From Blakeslea trispora (taxonomy: Eukaryota; Mucoromycota; Mucoromycetes; Mucorales; Choanephoraceae): a stretch of DNA of 64,000 bases. The translations under genes and the position numbers were made by a program. Below are positions 21,173 to 33,538 of this stretch, piece after piece (positions within the stretch are counted from its first letter, which is position 1; each line of letters begins with the position of its first letter). The stretch spans positions 354,738-418,737 of the forward strand of contig JAIWNE010000015.1 in the NCBI GenBank assembly GCA_025331445.1, read 5' to 3'. Below the pieces are notes generated by a model. It saw only the letters and a list, made by a program, of their open reading frames with translations, made no database searches and was not told the origin of the DNA.

Positions 21173-23194
21173 CTAGTGATGGTTGTTCTGATGGCCTGTG
21201 TTATATATAAGAGGACCTTTAGCTATCATGTCTCGCATTAGACCTCTTAAGTGTGCTTTATAGATAGCAACAGCACTTGGCGGTGGTCGTGTATAGACAG
21301 TACCGACTTGCTCTGCCTCTTGACATTTTGCGTTCCACATATCAAACTGTCTAAAGAATTGAGCATGAATAAATTCGAGTGTATCTTTGACAACAGGGAA
21401 TAGAGATACAGTCCAGACAGGGGCGTTTTTCTGACACATCACTTCAATAATATTGTCTTGCTGTTCTAAAGGCCACATACGTGTCTCATCATCTAGAATC
21501 AGAGGGAGTGAAAATGCAGAGCCAAAAGAGCGATCCTTGAGTGCACAAAATGAATACAAGGCTAACAGGTCTTTGGGAGGACGTCCTGGATCAGGAGATT
21601 TCTTGATATAATCGTGTTCCATGCGTGCTGAGTAAAGAATACCTCGGATACGTGTACGGTTGGGATCTAATACTTCGACAACGTTTTCTACATAGTTTTG
21701 ATCACTAGAAAATAAACAAATAGCCATCAGAAATAAAAAGGGAGAAAACAAATAAAGACAACTAGCTATTTTTTTTTCTTACCCTAATGAGCATACAGAT
21801 ATATCATATAAACTTTGTGCCCATTCCAGAAAGTCATGTACTCTATCAGCCAATACAACACGTCTACCATCTTTTAGAGTAGCCACTCGGTCGCGACACT
21901 TGGATAGCTCGGCCTCAGGAACATATCGTTCATTTCCTTCACCGACTAAGCGAACAAGGGTATCATCCAAGTCAAGCACAAGAGGAAGCCGTCTTTGTTG
22001 ATAGACAATTTCAGTCATAGAATCCTTGACAATACGAATCATATCGACATGCTTGATCAAGTAACCAAACAAAAACCTACATCAAACATGCATCAGTAAA
22101 CAAAAAAAAAAAAAAAGGCTGTAAAAAGGAAGCTTACATTTTATCACGAGAAGGCTTCAAGTGTAATTCATAAAGTTCACCTTCTTCTGTTCGCATACAG
22201 ATATAAGCACTTTTACGTAATCCATAAAGATCTTCAAACCATGGATGATCAGGATAGGCGAATACGAAATTGTGCATGATGTTTCGCTTTGCCATCAAGA
22301 CAAAGAATCCACGAGGGTAAGCCCCTTGTATTTCATAGACATCTTCCAAGAGTACCTTGGGCTCATCACCACGAATGATGATTTCATGAATCTTTAGAGG
22401 TGTCTCTAGATTGTCTTCTAGCTGATTGACTTTGGGTCGCTTAGAAGGTCGGAGGCTTACAGGTTGTTCATTAATCACTAGTTTAAGGGAAAGTTTTGTC
22501 TTCCATAAGCTGGGATCATTCCGGAGAGCGGGCCCCAGGCGTAGGAGATTTGATGTAGCTGAAGAACCATTGGGAGAAGGAGCAGAGGTATGTAACACTG
22601 TGTTTTAAAATATTAGATTATTAAAATTGCACTTGTACTACACCACATATGAATAGTTTGTAAAAGTATGTCATGCAACTTACCACTCATTCTGGGTGAA
22701 CTGTGTTCTGAGGGAGGACGGAAAGGGGAAGATAAAAGATTGGCAATCGGACGACCAGATGTGGTTGATGTCAGGGGTGGCGTGGTTGTGTTTGAACGAG
22801 GAGGAGGGGTAAGCATATGAGTTCGATTGACAGCAGGATCTTTGCTGACAAGATATTGTACAGATGTAGCTAACTGGTATACCATCTATATAGCCATTTG
22901 TAAGGTGAGACAGGTCACTTTAGACGTCTTTATTTCTTCTCTTTTTGGTTATTGTTGTCTACTTACCGCTTTTCCTTTTGGAGGCATACGATCATGATTG
23001 TGATTGTTAGTAGGTTGAGGTGTTGTAGCAGCAGATGGCACATTGGCAGGAGGATGATAATTGAATTCTCTTGGTTGAAAATTCTTTTCACTAGGTACGT
23101 TTCTTGTGTTGTCGTTGTGGGTTCGCTTGTTATTTGTGATAGCAGGTGCTTTAGGGGCAGGCACTGCATCATTGAGCATACTTGATAAATCCAT
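21173..23194 (-). CDS. FCP1-homology (HAD) phosphatase, RNA polymerase II CTD-phosphatase-like
   Basis: Five exons: 23194..22967, 22885..22684, 22597..22138, 22076..21783, 21704..21173 (1716 nt, 571 aa). Residues 1-145 are Pro/Ser/Thr/Asn-rich and disordered. A middle region (about 150-296) contains IHEIIIRGDEPKVLLEDVYE and HNFVFAYPDHPWFEDL, which I cannot assign. The catalytic block starts at about residue 327 with PLVLDLDDTLVRLVG; Asp332 and Asp334 form the DxDxT motif of FCP1/NLI-interacting HAD phosphatases. It continues with DFLEWAQSLYDISVCSLG, YVENVVEVLDP and LILDDETRMWPLEQQDNIIEV, equivalent to the FCP1 IxDD block. FCP1 enzymes dephosphorylate the RNA polymerase II tail. No BRCT domain is present, so it differs from true FCP1 and is closer to plant CPL-like layouts. 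Exact substrate is unknown. Confidence 0.88.
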
Positions 23195-26172
23195 TTGAAT
23201 GGAAAGGGTTGTATATAGAGGTGCGTATAGTAAGCTTGAAATGGTTGAATCGCCGATTCAAATCAACGTCTGACTTTTTTTTTTTTTTTTTTACTTTCTG
23301 AAAGATTCCCCCCTTATTTTTTTTTTTTGGTGATTTTTTTTTTCTAGCTCGGGTTAGATAGAAAAATTTGCCTCTCAAATTAAAAAAGAAAAATATATGA
23401 AAAAAAGAAGATAAAATAGAAAAAATATGAATTCTAACTCTTTGTTGGCTTTTATATGATGCTCAAGCTGGTCTTTAAATTGTTCCGACCAATCAGATCA
23501 AATCATACTTTGTCAGTTTTGAAAATAAGGAGGGAAAATCTATTTTTCTTATCCTCTTGTTTTTCCTTCTTTTTTTTTTTTCTTATGTGTTGTAAAGGTA
23601 ACAGAGGCTAAATGAGTTTCTTAAATGACGCTCTACTTGGGATCAAGAAATGTGTTTTCTTATAGAAATAGAGTATGACTATGTGTGTGTGTTTTACTAT
23701 TCGATTCCTTTTGTAGAGAACTCCTTTAGAAAGCAGCAGTTCTTTTCTTTTGGGCTTTTAAGCAACCTGCCATGTTTACTTTGCAAGTCTATCATTCATA
23801 GTCTAAATTACAGCCCGTTTGCTTTAAAACTCAAACAAGAAGGGAGGTGGAGAAAAAAAATAACCTCTGTTTTATATTTATATGCTGGTGACGCGTATGA
23901 GAATTTTCTTGAGCTAAAAAAAAAAATACTCATAGGTTCTGAATTAAAAAAAAAAAAAAAGAGAGAGGACATTCTCAACGTACTGTAACGAGGGAGAGAA
24001 GAGCGAGAGAGAGAGAGAGCGGGAGAAATACTTGCATTTTCAATTCCACCTTGTGCTAGTGCTCTAGCTTTAAGCCTGTTTACAAGACAACATGTTCTGA
24101 AGTCTTGAATAGCACTGTTCTAGAGTGCTTACAAGTACTCTCTAAAGAATAATATTAAAAATCAGATAAAAACAACAGTTGTATTAATGGGTTAAAGCAG
24201 CGCTCTGAATATTCACTCATTCAGGTATTAACTGCAGTACTCTATTAAAAAAAGAGAAAATGTCAATAATGTCCTGATTTGAAATAACTATATATTCTTT
24301 AAAGACGTGCATTTAACTGCATAAGATACTATTTTAACTGATCTCCCTCTTTTTCAACAAGATGTTTAAATCACCATGTTCTGTCTATAGAAATACACAT
24401 TAGTTATACGCTGAAGCAGAATAAACATATACTTGAATTACTGAGTGTAAAAATATTACTCAAGATCGTCTGTTGTAAAAAAAAAAAAAAAGTATGCTGT
24501 TTTAGGCACAGCTAACTATCATTTTAAACCTGTCAATATCTCTGTATGTGTATTCTTGACATTTTCAGCTTCTATAGATGCATACCAACGCTATGATCGA
24601 AAAATGCTTCTTGAAGTACACCTATAAAACAAAGAGAGGTCATCGTTCAATAGTTATTCAGGATAGTTGCAAATTGAATTGACAAAGTGTTGCTGTTGTT
24701 GCTTATGATAATACATGCTAGAATGAGTATCTATGTCAAGGCAGTATAGAGTATTTAAAAAGGACGCTATTGTTGACAATAAAATGAATATGTGCATGTG
24801 TCTATTTTGGCTTTTGAAATGAATGAATGAATGAATAAAATACAAGGAAAGTATATCAGCCAAAACTAAAGCATGAATAGATCGACAGTTTGCTCAGTTA
24901 CTGTTTTGTTGTCAGAATAATAATAGAGAGAGGAAAGTCTGAGATGCCTCAATAATGAACTTTATGCTGCAATTCAATATTCATTGTTCAGGAGCTATTT
25001 TCGTTTTTTTCTTTCTAGACTGTATTGCCTTAAATTCAGCAATTAAACAGAGAATTGTGTTGCACCAATATAGTCAAAACAATAGCTGCTATTATCAGTT
25101 CATTTTACTGACATCATAAACACAAGCTTGAATTTAAGCTATGCTATTGGAGAAACAAATGTTCATGCTAAATGCGCTAAAGTATTGTGTCACGTGGATA
25201 CTTTATTGATTTTATTTCTCTTCCTCCTTGTCTTACAAAAGGGGGGAAAACAAGACAAAGTGATCATATGCTCTCCCTCTCCCTCTTTCAGTTTGGTCTT
25301 GGTCAATTCATTTGTTTTATTTGCAACCAATCATACAAGGCAGCTTTGATTTGATCCCACTTTTAACTACAGTTATTCATGCCAATCAACCAAGCTTACC
25401 TTTACTATGATTGCTGTATGATTTAGTTATAGGTAGTCAACTACAAACAATTCTCGGCATATCTTTAAATACAATAAAGATATAGCTGTTGTAATAAAAA
25501 AAAAATAAGGGAAATAGTTCAAGCGATCTAAACTGCTGTATGGGCTTGAAGATCAATTTTACAGGCCTCTTAATCAGGACTGTCACGGTCACAGAAAAAA
25601 ATTTTTTTTTTTATAGATGGATGAATTTTCTCTTCCGCTCAAAATTTCCAACAAGTATTTAAACAGGGGGGGGGGAGAGGAGCTGCATTGGTAATTTTCA
25701 TTCTTTTTTCTTTTATTTATTTATTTCACGTTGAAACAATCAAAAGGTAAGCACTAGAAGCAAAAAAAATAAACGACTTTTTTTGCCTTGGAATGATGTG
25801 TGTTCAGCTTTGATGAGTTTGATCATGCACCACGCATAATCTATTTATTGATGACAAATCTTTCAACATTTGAACCTGAGCTATTGAATACACATCTTTT
25901 TTAAAATTGTCGTTTATGACATTTTGTTGCTATGATACTCATTTATTATATTATTTAGGGCTTATATTGTCTAAAAGAAAGGTTGATTTTAATGTTTAAA
26001 ATAAAATATATTTAAAATAATATCTATTCTTTTTTTGTCTTTTTTTGCCTACTATTTTTTTTTTTGCCTTGTCGTTTAATTATTGGCTTAAATATTACAC
26101 TTTTTTAATAGTGCTACTTTCTTTTTTTTCTTTTTTTTCTACTTTGTTATCAAGACACGTAATTTTTCAGTC
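23195..26172. other. 3-kb gene-free spacer
   Basis: AT-rich with long T and A runs (23277, 23320, 23570, 24477, 25600), a GA-rich run at 23998-24030 and a G-run at 25667-25676. Open frames are short and lack recognisable motifs. I see no gene, RNA gene or element end. Confidence 0.5.
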
Positions 26173-27973
26173 ATGAGCTTGAAAAGTAGTGATATTTGGT
26201 TCAATGGTCCTGTAAGGGATGCTATTACGCTTGTCTCTCAAAAGAACTGCGTGTTTCTTGTGTATATTTATGGTTAGATTTCGTGTGCAACAGCTCTTTA
26301 CAGTCGTGTATTTGCTCCCTCTCTCTCTAACCACACAGGCTATTTAGACGACTCTGAAAAGACAAATAAACTAAACGCAGTATTTGAAGATGAGAAGGTA
26401 TACCATTATTAGCTGGTTTCTGTTAGTTTCAAAATGATTCATGAATGGCCATCTATTTTCTTCTTCTTTTTTGATAGGTAGTAGAAGCTATGCGAAACAA
26501 TACGGTTGCTTTCTCTATGAAAACCGATTCAGAAGATACCAAAATGTTTAGTCAATATTGTAACATGAAAACGCATTTTTTTTTTCTTTTTCTTTTTCCT
26601 TACTGAAAAAAAAAAATCAAATTAGACCCGGTTCAAACTGTTCCTATTCTCTATTTCATCAAACAAGGTACAATCAAAGATTTTGGTACTGAAACGATAT
26701 CTGCACAAGAGATTGTTGATAAGATTGATGCATCAAACAAAATTCAGCCAGTTACTCTTACTACTGCCCCAACACAGCCTACTTATTCGGAATCTACCTT
26801 GGCCGAAAGCTCAACAACATCTAGTTCTGATGACAAAAAGATAGAGTGAGTTAGACGAGATCTTTTTTTTTATAGGCTGACAGACGATTTGATCATAGAA
26901 TGCAGAAACAGCTCGAGAAAGTACGCAAGGAGCGCATGGAGCGTGAGCGAAAGGAAGCAAAGGAGAGGGAAATCAAGCGCCGAAATGAATCAAAAGCAAT
27001 GCAGGAGGCACAACAGAATCGAATGGATAAGGAGAATAAGGTGTATTTTGACCGGATAAAGAAAGAGCGTCAAGAGGATGAAGCCCATAAGAGAAAAGTG
27101 CGTGAACAAATTGCTAGAGATCGTGCTGAAAAGAACCAGAGATCCACAGAGAAACAGCGATCTGGTGCAGAAGAACCAGTTCAGCATAGTCATGTGAAAG
27201 CAAGTAGCAGCCAGTCTCATGAATGGAGCAACTTGAGTATTCGACAGCTTGATGGATCCAGTATTCGCCATCCATTTAAAGCCACAGATACGCTTGGTCT
27301 TGTTCATGAATGGATTCAGCAGGTAAAGTGGCATCTTGTTTAGATAGAAGACTATCTAACCACAACACAACAGAACCGCACAGACGACATTCATACGCCA
27401 TACAAGCTCTCTTCTCTTTTTCCAACGCGTCTGTTTACAGAAGCAGATAACAAAACCATACTTCGAGATCTGAATCTCTGTCCTAGTGCCACCATAGTCA
27501 TGAAGCCCGTGAAGGCATCTACTTCAATCGCATCTTCCTTTTCATCTTCTACAGGCATCGCTCGTTATTTTATTTCAGCTTATGATTTTGTTTACGGATT
27601 GTTGTTGATGCTGTTTAACATGTTCAGTAGTATCTTAACATCCATGTTCCCTGCACATGGTATGCGACCCATCAATGCACCAAACCAAACACACTCACAA
27701 CCATCTCTGTCTCATCCCTTACGAGGTGGACAAAGGCTTGGAGGCGAAGGATTATCAGGATCAGATTCTTCATCCATCCAAACAAACCATTCATCAAGCC
27801 AGACACAAAAGTAAGTCAGTTTTCTGAAAACAGTCATATCAATTGAATTGTATCACTATAGGCGCAGCAATCCATACAAGACACGTATCAATACTCTTCA
27901 AGATGATGAAGCTGATGAAGATAAAGAAAAGAAGCGCCCAACATACAATGGCAACTCTGTCAACCACGAGTAA
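26173..27973 (+). CDS. UBX-domain protein of the UBXN4/erasin type (ER-associated degradation)
   Basis: Seven exons: 26173..26272, 26339..26397, 26478..26559, 26626..26845, 26899..27322, 27374..27810, 27862..27973 (1434 nt, 477 aa). Residues 1-110 form a thioredoxin-like region (IWFNGPVRDAI, VFLVYIYGYLDDS, QTVPILYFIKQG) as in UBXN4. Then comes a charged coiled coil (MERERKEAKEREIKRR). A UBX domain (about residues 240-325) follows with IRQLDGSSIRHPFKATDTL and YKLSSLFPTRLF. A hydrophobic segment (FISAYDFVYGLLLMLFNMF) can act as a membrane hairpin, and the tail is polar. UBXN4 sits at the ER/nuclear envelope and recruits the AAA ATPase p97/Cdc48 for ERAD (family knowledge). The ATG at 26173 is in frame with all junctions. 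It is convergent with the next gene, 110 bp apart. Confidence 0.9.
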
Positions 27974-28083
27974 ACAAAGACAAGACTAACTTTCTATAGG
28001 CTATATTTTTTTTTGTAATGTATCTTTTTTTTTTTGATCAAGTATATATATATAAAAATAAATACAACTGTTGGATCTACAGC

Positions 28084-29205
28084 CTATTTATTCTTATCTT
28101 CAGTTGTTGGTCTATTTATAAAGCTTTCGAGCGTGTTTTCTCTATAATAGCCATAGAATGCAATGGCAGCAGCAGGACCAATGATAGGAGTCAATAGTGC
28201 TACAATGAAGCCCACAATAAGACCATGTTGCAGAGTAGCCCAAAAGATAAAACCAATTGCCAATACAATCAAATCAATCAACACAGTACGAGTAGCCAAT
28301 AGGTTGCCTAAATCTTCAAACGGAATACCTGCAGGCAAACTCTTGGGTGCATCCAACAATAACAGAACAGAGTCCCATATACGGATGCCTTGATGGGCAA
28401 CAGTAAGGTAGGTTCCGAAATACAGGATCATATTCAGAATACCCAAAAACAGATATGAACGTTCTAAAGCATCCTTTCCCTCAGCGGCATACAAGCGGTT
28501 CCTCAAGGCGACATCAGTGACAGCATCCACAGGTGAACCCAATTTTTTGAAGAGATTTTGGCAAAAGGAAATGGCGGGAGCTACAATGATAGGCAACACA
28601 AGCCAGATAGCCAGCAATTCTTGTTCCAGCACAGAATTCTCTGGAACAAGTGGGGAGGCAAGAATAGCACCAGGAGCAAAATAACCCAACACAATAGCCA
28701 AAAGAATACCATATGCTTCAGGCAATGAGATGATCCATGTGCTGTTCCTGATGGATGCTTGTTGTTGTTTTGCTTTCTGATGATAATGAATAGACAAAGG
28801 AATCCATACGAGATTGAATATGGCATAGATTCCGAATAGGTTGGCAAGTAAACCGAAAATAGGATAGGCCATCAACAATGTATGCTTAAAGCCATTTCGA
28901 GCACCTTCAAAAGCCATTAAAGCATAAGCTGTACCAAAGGCTCCTATCATCAGTCTTGACAAGGGTGCTCCCAGAACATCATGAAGAGCACTTTGATTGA
29001 AATTGTTGTAGAAGCAGATGGTACGGTCCAAGAACGAAAAGACACTTGTGTAGATGACGCGATGTGTGCCGATCTTTTCTTTGTTGTTGGGATCGAAGCA
29101 GATGTCTAACAACTTGGGTGCCCATGGATCTGCGCCTTCAAGCATATTGTATGTTGAGTACGCCACTATGGTAGCGCCCACCAAGAAGGAGAATGCCGCT
29201 TTCAT
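28084..29205 (-). CDS. Multi-pass membrane protein of unknown function, copy A of a divergent pair
   Basis: A single exon of 373 codons with no intron needed. About eight hydrophobic segments are visible, beginning with the N-terminal FSFLVGATIVAYSTYNML. Other features are LMAFEGARNGFKHTLLM, ILLAIVLGYFAPGAILASPL, LVLPIIVAPAISFCQNLF and the C-terminal WATLQHGLIVGFIVALLTPI. The end (YGYYRENTLESF) is polar. I do not recognise a named family; the number and spacing of segments recall small 8-TM fungal membrane proteins but no catalytic motif is clear. The gene on the other strand at 29908 is a distant paralogue: same position of EGAR/ERTR after ALM, same WATL-/WAWLE-x-GL block near the C-terminus followed by GPAAAIAFY/GPGSGLALY. 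The two start codons face each other across 700 bp. Confidence 0.85.
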   Translation of the reverse strand: MKAAFSFLVGATIVAYSTYNMLEGADPWAPKLLDICFDPNNKEKIGTHRVIYTSVFSFLDRTICFYNNFNQSALHDVLGAPLSRLMIGAFGTAYALMAFEGARNGFKHTLLMAYPIFGLLANLFGIYAIFNLVWIPLSIHYHQKAKQQQASIRNSTWIISLPEAYGILLAIVLGYFAPGAILASPLVPENSVLEQELLAIWLVLPIIVAPAISFCQNLFKKLGSPVDAVTDVALRNRLYAAEGKDALERSYLFLGILNMILYFGTYLTVAHQGIRIWDSVLLLLDAPKSLPAGIPFEDLGNLLATRTVLIDLIVLAIGFIFWATLQHGLIVGFIVALLTPIIGPAAAIAFYGYYRENTLESFINRPTTEDKNK

Positions 29206-29907
29206 GGTGTACTTTTTTTTTTTAATATGAACAAATAGACAGTGATTTGCGCATAGTATTTACCTCTTTATTGATACCCTTAGTTGGAACTCCGTGCAAA
29301 TGACATGTTTAACAGAGTCAACTTATAACAAATCTTGAACTCTGCATGTAAATCACTGTTGAAGAGTCCCTCCCCCCATCTTTTTTTTTTTGTAAAAACG
29401 ACTTGACTACTGCCTTCAAAATTAGGTTTTGTTCAAACTAATACAAACATATATAAGCTTTATGCAACTCGATTCACAAAAGCGTTACTCAATATGATTT
29501 GGCTTTGTGTTGTATGTAACTCAGAGACTGTATGTGTCCGTTCCATCAAAATAGGTATAGAAATATAATATTTAAAAAAGCATTTTTTTATTAATAAAAC
29601 GAGTATGTTTGTTTCATGATGACTAAAAATGAGATGAAAACAATCCTTTTATGAAAGAAAAAAAAATAGGTTTAAATCTCTGGATTACATAGTGTGCTCT
29701 TATTTCATGAGACTGTTACATATGATTATAAAATAAACTATATGATTGAGATGATATGCAAATCAGAACTTATGCATCGTCAGAGCAAGGCCCTTATAAA
29801 CCGAAATAGAACCTGTTTTAATGAATACGGTTATTTCTTTCGGGAAAACCCACTAGTTAAAATATATACAGAGCATAAAATCAAACCCGATCTACAGAGT
29901 TTCCTAT
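29206..29907. promoter_or_regulatory. Shared intergenic region of the divergent membrane-protein pair
   Basis: 700 bp between two divergently read paralogues. AT-rich with a T-run near 29215 and a C-run at 29371-29375. By position it may act as a bidirectional promoter; no specific factor site was identified. Confidence 0.4.
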
Positions 29908-31059
29908 ATGAACAAACCTGAAAATCTTCAGGGCTCAATTCTTTTTTCTTCCTCTTCTTTACCTTCTTCGTTACTAATGTCTCGTTCAAGAAATCATGTA
30001 TTGCTATATTTTCTTCTCAGCCCTTTTGGATATCTATTACTAAAGCATCTCCATCATGTATTGTTACCTTTCAATGTGGTCCATAAAACAACATGCAAAA
30101 ACCCAAGCAAGATGATTGAAGTCTATTCTGCTCCAGGACTAAGCGATTTGCTAGACAAGATTGTTTGTGTCTTGGTTAGTTTTTGCACTGAAGCCATCAA
30201 TAACCCTATGTGCTTTCCAATGACAGCAACATTAGTAGGTATGGCTACAACGGCTTATGCTCTTATGTCAGTGGAGCGTACTCGTTTCAGCAACCATAAG
30301 GTGTTGGCATCTTTCATGATAACCATGGGCAATGTAATTGGGACTGGTATCATTGCGCCTTTTGCGTGGCTGCCCTGGTATGGCTGGTCCCTTATTCGAC
30401 ATCAAGACAATTATCGTGCAGATATGGTCAAAGATAAGCGTAACCTATCTGACAATGCTAACAAGGAGAAGTCGGTTCTATCTAAACAGCAGCAAATTGT
30501 CATTCCAAGTGTAGCGCCTCATTATACATTCAGCATAGCTGTTGCTGCTTTATTTGGTCAATTTTTACCAGTTGCCCTCTTAGTGTCGCATGGTCCAGGT
30601 CTCGTCCAGCGAAATATCTTGGCTTCTTTCCAATACTTTCCAATTGTGTATGGTATCATTGAATGTCTTTTGCCATTCTTATTAAAGCATCTGGACTCGC
30701 AAAACAAGAAGGATTCAACTGAGAGTGTCAAGCTCATGTATGCTGCTATAGCTGGAATCAATGCATTTATCTATTACTGGATTTGGATCAAATGGTATCA
30801 AACAACTGCTTGTCCTAGTTCAATGATAAAGCAATGGATCCAGCTCTTTCTCTCTTTTGGCTCAGCACAAACCAATCCTGTTACTTACATGCTTATGTGG
30901 GACAACATTGCACTTTTCTCCACATTTGCCTACTGGGCCTGGTTAGAGGACGGATTGGAGGGTCTAAAAACAATCTCTATCAGTAGTCTTCTTTTCGGTC
31001 CTGGGTCTGGTTTGGCTCTATATGCTATGAAAAGAGAAAGTCGAATTGAGCAACACTAA
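29908..31059 (+). CDS. Multi-pass membrane protein of unknown function, copy B of a divergent pair
   Basis: Single-exon frame of 383 codons. An alternative ATG at 29977 gives a 360-aa protein starting MSRSRNHVLLYFLLSPF, nearer the copy A N-terminus, and may be the real start. Hydrophobic segments recur through the chain (TATLVGMATTAYALMSVE, IGTGIIAPFAWLPWYGW, AVAALFGQFLPVALLV, INAFIYYWIWIKWY). A charged insert (residues about 165-195, KDKRNLSDNANKEK) is longer than in copy A. Motifs shared with copy A are ALMSVERTR versus ALMAFEGAR, FGQFLPVALLVSHGP versus LGYFAPGAILASPLV, YWAWLEDGLEGL versus FWATLQHGLIVG, and the closing GPGSGLALYAMKRE versus GPAAAIAFYGYYRE. Both probably arose by an inverted duplication. 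Function unknown. Confidence 0.83.
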   Translation: MNKPENLQGSILFSSSSLPSSLLMSRSRNHVLLYFLLSPFGYLLLKHLHHVLLPFNVVHKTTCKNPSKMIEVYSAPGLSDLLDKIVCVLVSFCTEAINNPMCFPMTATLVGMATTAYALMSVERTRFSNHKVLASFMITMGNVIGTGIIAPFAWLPWYGWSLIRHQDNYRADMVKDKRNLSDNANKEKSVLSKQQQIVIPSVAPHYTFSIAVAALFGQFLPVALLVSHGPGLVQRNILASFQYFPIVYGIIECLLPFLLKHLDSQNKKDSTESVKLMYAAIAGINAFIYYWIWIKWYQTTACPSSMIKQWIQLFLSFGSAQTNPVTYMLMWDNIALFSTFAYWAWLEDGLEGLKTISISSLLFGPGSGLALYAMKRESRIEQH

Positions 31060-31756
31060 ACATTAAGAAATAAAATTATAACAATCCAACAAGATCAATC
31101 ACCAAATACCTACATTATGAATGTCTAGTCCCTTTGAAAAAAATTATACATCCTGATGTTGATTACATTGAGGTTACGAAAAAACTATGAGTCTCATATC
31201 AACATGAAGATTTTTTTTTAAAAAAACATCGCAATAAACGAATATTTGCCTCACTAATAGAAACAGATGACAGAATCTGTTATACTTTGTTTGTTCATTA
31301 GGGACTTGTAATAATCCTCTTATAGAGAAAAGCTTAGTCTCCTTTCTGAGTTAACCTTTATTTGTACCACTGGACACTTTTTTTTAATCAATGATTAACC
31401 ATTTCCTATAGAGAGAGAGAAAAAACAGCTGTCTTGTCGCAATACCGTAACATACAATCTAGTATCAAAACTTTTGTTATGTACTTGAGTCTCTTACTGC
31501 TCTAACGATGCTGACAAAGGATCAGAAAAAGCCCGAAATTCCCGTATATCTCAAAGAAAGTCTTTGGGAGACAATTACAAGAAAAAGCGGGAAATTTATG
31601 AAAAAAATTATCCCTTTCGGGAAGATTTTTTGATTCCAAAAGGTGATTAGGTAAACAAAAGTAAATGACGCATATAAATGCATTAAATTTTAAATTTCTT
31701 TTTGTTCTCTTTTACTTTTTTCTCTCGTTCTCACGCACACGAACTTACTTGTCTCG
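31060..31756. other. Intergenic, epimerase upstream region
   Basis: No gene recognised. A pyrimidine-rich tract (31690-31740) precedes the epimerase start. Confidence 0.4.
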
Positions 31757-32987
31757 ATGCCCGTTTCTAAAATCACTCTTGCTCCTGGTGTTGATCAGTA
31801 CACCTTAATTAATCCTAACAAGACTCTGGCCGTCATGGTTTTGACTAGAGGAGCTATCATCTCTCATATCCTTACTCCTGACAAAACTGGTGCTATACGC
31901 GATGTAGCACTCGGTTTTGATGATTATGACTCTTACACAAAGAAGAATCCTTACTTTGGTGCTGTTGTTGGTAGATATGCTAATCGGTAAAGTATATCTA
32001 TTCCAAAGGTAGTTAGGAAAGAAAACTTATTGTAATGTGGGGGGATGAATCATGTAGTATTGCTGAAGGTAAATTCACAGTTGATGGTAAAGAATATCAG
32101 TTGGAAATCAATAATGGACCCAATGCACTTCATGGTGGCCTTGATGGTTTTGACAAGCGCATTTGGTCTGCTACTGTTGTATCTGAAGAACCAGCTTCTA
32201 TTCGTCTTGAGCTTGTCTCTCCAGATGGCGATCAAGGATATCCTGGTACTGTAACTGCCCAAGTCACTTACACAGTAACAGCAAAGGATGAACTGATCCT
32301 TGAATATCATGCTACCACTGACAAGGAAACTGTCGTCAACTTGACAAATCATTCTTACTTTAACTTGGCAGGTGTACAGTTGAATCCTAATGTATTAGAT
32401 CACCGTGTCACTATGTCGACTGAAGTCAAGGCTGTATTGGAGTGTGATAGTAACTGTTTGCCTACAGGCAAGGTTCTCAGCTGGGCTGAAGCACCTTGGT
32501 TTAATTTCTCTGTAAGTAATTTTTTAGATGGAATACGCTAAATTAGTTAGATTTAATTGACATCTTCTTTTTTTGTAAGGGCGAAAATGCAGGTACTGCG
32601 ATTGGCGCTCGTTATGAACACCTTCAAGGTACTCGCGGCTATGATCATCCCTATGTTATTCATAACGATTACAAGACCGATACCTCTGAATTCCCTTTGC
32701 GTCATGCTGTGAATGTCTATTCCCCTGAATCTGGTATCGAGCTCGATTTCTTTACAACAGAACCTGCTTTCCAATTCTACACTGGTGGATGGATTGCTGA
32801 AAATACTTTTACCGCCAAGAAAGATCAAGGGGGTGTTCCTTTGGGTACTGCTTCTGGCTTCTGTCTTGAAGCTTCTCGCAATCCCGATTCTCCAAACAAG
32901 CCTGATTGGCGTAGTGCTGTTTTGCTTCAAAAGGACGGCGTGTATGCAGGCAAGACTGTCTACACTTTCCATGCTCGCTTGGAATAA
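31757..32987 (+). CDS. Aldose 1-epimerase (galactose mutarotase)
   Basis: Three exons: 31757..31986, 32058..32511, 32580..32987 (1092 nt, 363 aa). The enzyme interconverts alpha and beta forms of aldoses such as galactose and glucose and feeds the Leloir pathway. Family motifs are FGAVVGRYANRI, NNGPNALHGGLDGFDKRIW with the first conserved His, VVNLTNHSYFNLAG with the second conserved His, and GFCLEASRNPDSPNKPDW with the catalytic Glu. Length fits stand-alone mutarotases. There is no signal peptide, so it is expected in the cytosol. Both introns are about 70 nt, GT-AG. It is not next to any galactose kinase or transferase gene here. Confidence 0.95.
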
Positions 32988-33538
32988 ACCTTGAAACATA
33001 ATAAATAAATAAAAACACATGTATATTTGTATAGCAAACACAGCCTCTTTCTCACAGAAGTCTTCAGGTTTTCTTTTCAATCTATTTCTTCCCTTTCTAC
33101 CCATGTTGGTAAACCAAGAAGAGATTTACTAAATATTGCATGTCTCAAATAAGGTGTGCGTGTATAGCAATGATCTCGAAAATAAGCTCATTTCAATCCA
33201 ATAAGCTAAAAAGTACTATTCTAACCATTAGCTTTTTCTTATCGAAAACACTAGCGTCGTATAACTTAAAAAAAAAGAAAAGAGTCTATTCCCGACTCGC
33301 TTATCTCAAGTACATACAAGTAACATGGTCTCTCAAGTAAGCGATTTTGGCATCTTATGAAAAAAGAAAGAAAGAGTGCGAAAATGCAGACCTAATTTTG
33401 GATTACCTGCGGTATTGATTTTGATTGGTTGCGACTTTTCTGGTCAGAATATTTGTGATAAAAAGGCAGACGCGTAAATAAAAACAAAATTTATCTACGT
33501 CTCTCAAATACAATTTTCAAATAGAAGAGAGATTCATA
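32988..33538. other. Intergenic, epimerase to Acinus homologue
   Basis: No gene recognised; AT-rich. Confidence 0.4.

Noticed and set aside
23998..24030. GA-rich and other short tandem tracts considered as a CRISPR-like or regulatory array
   Set aside because: Simple sequence without spacer structure, in a eukaryotic spacer.
24654..24863. Short minus-strand ORF of 69 codons in the 3-kb spacer
   Set aside because: His/Ser-rich, no motif, no splice partners; length expected by chance in AT-rich DNA of this size.
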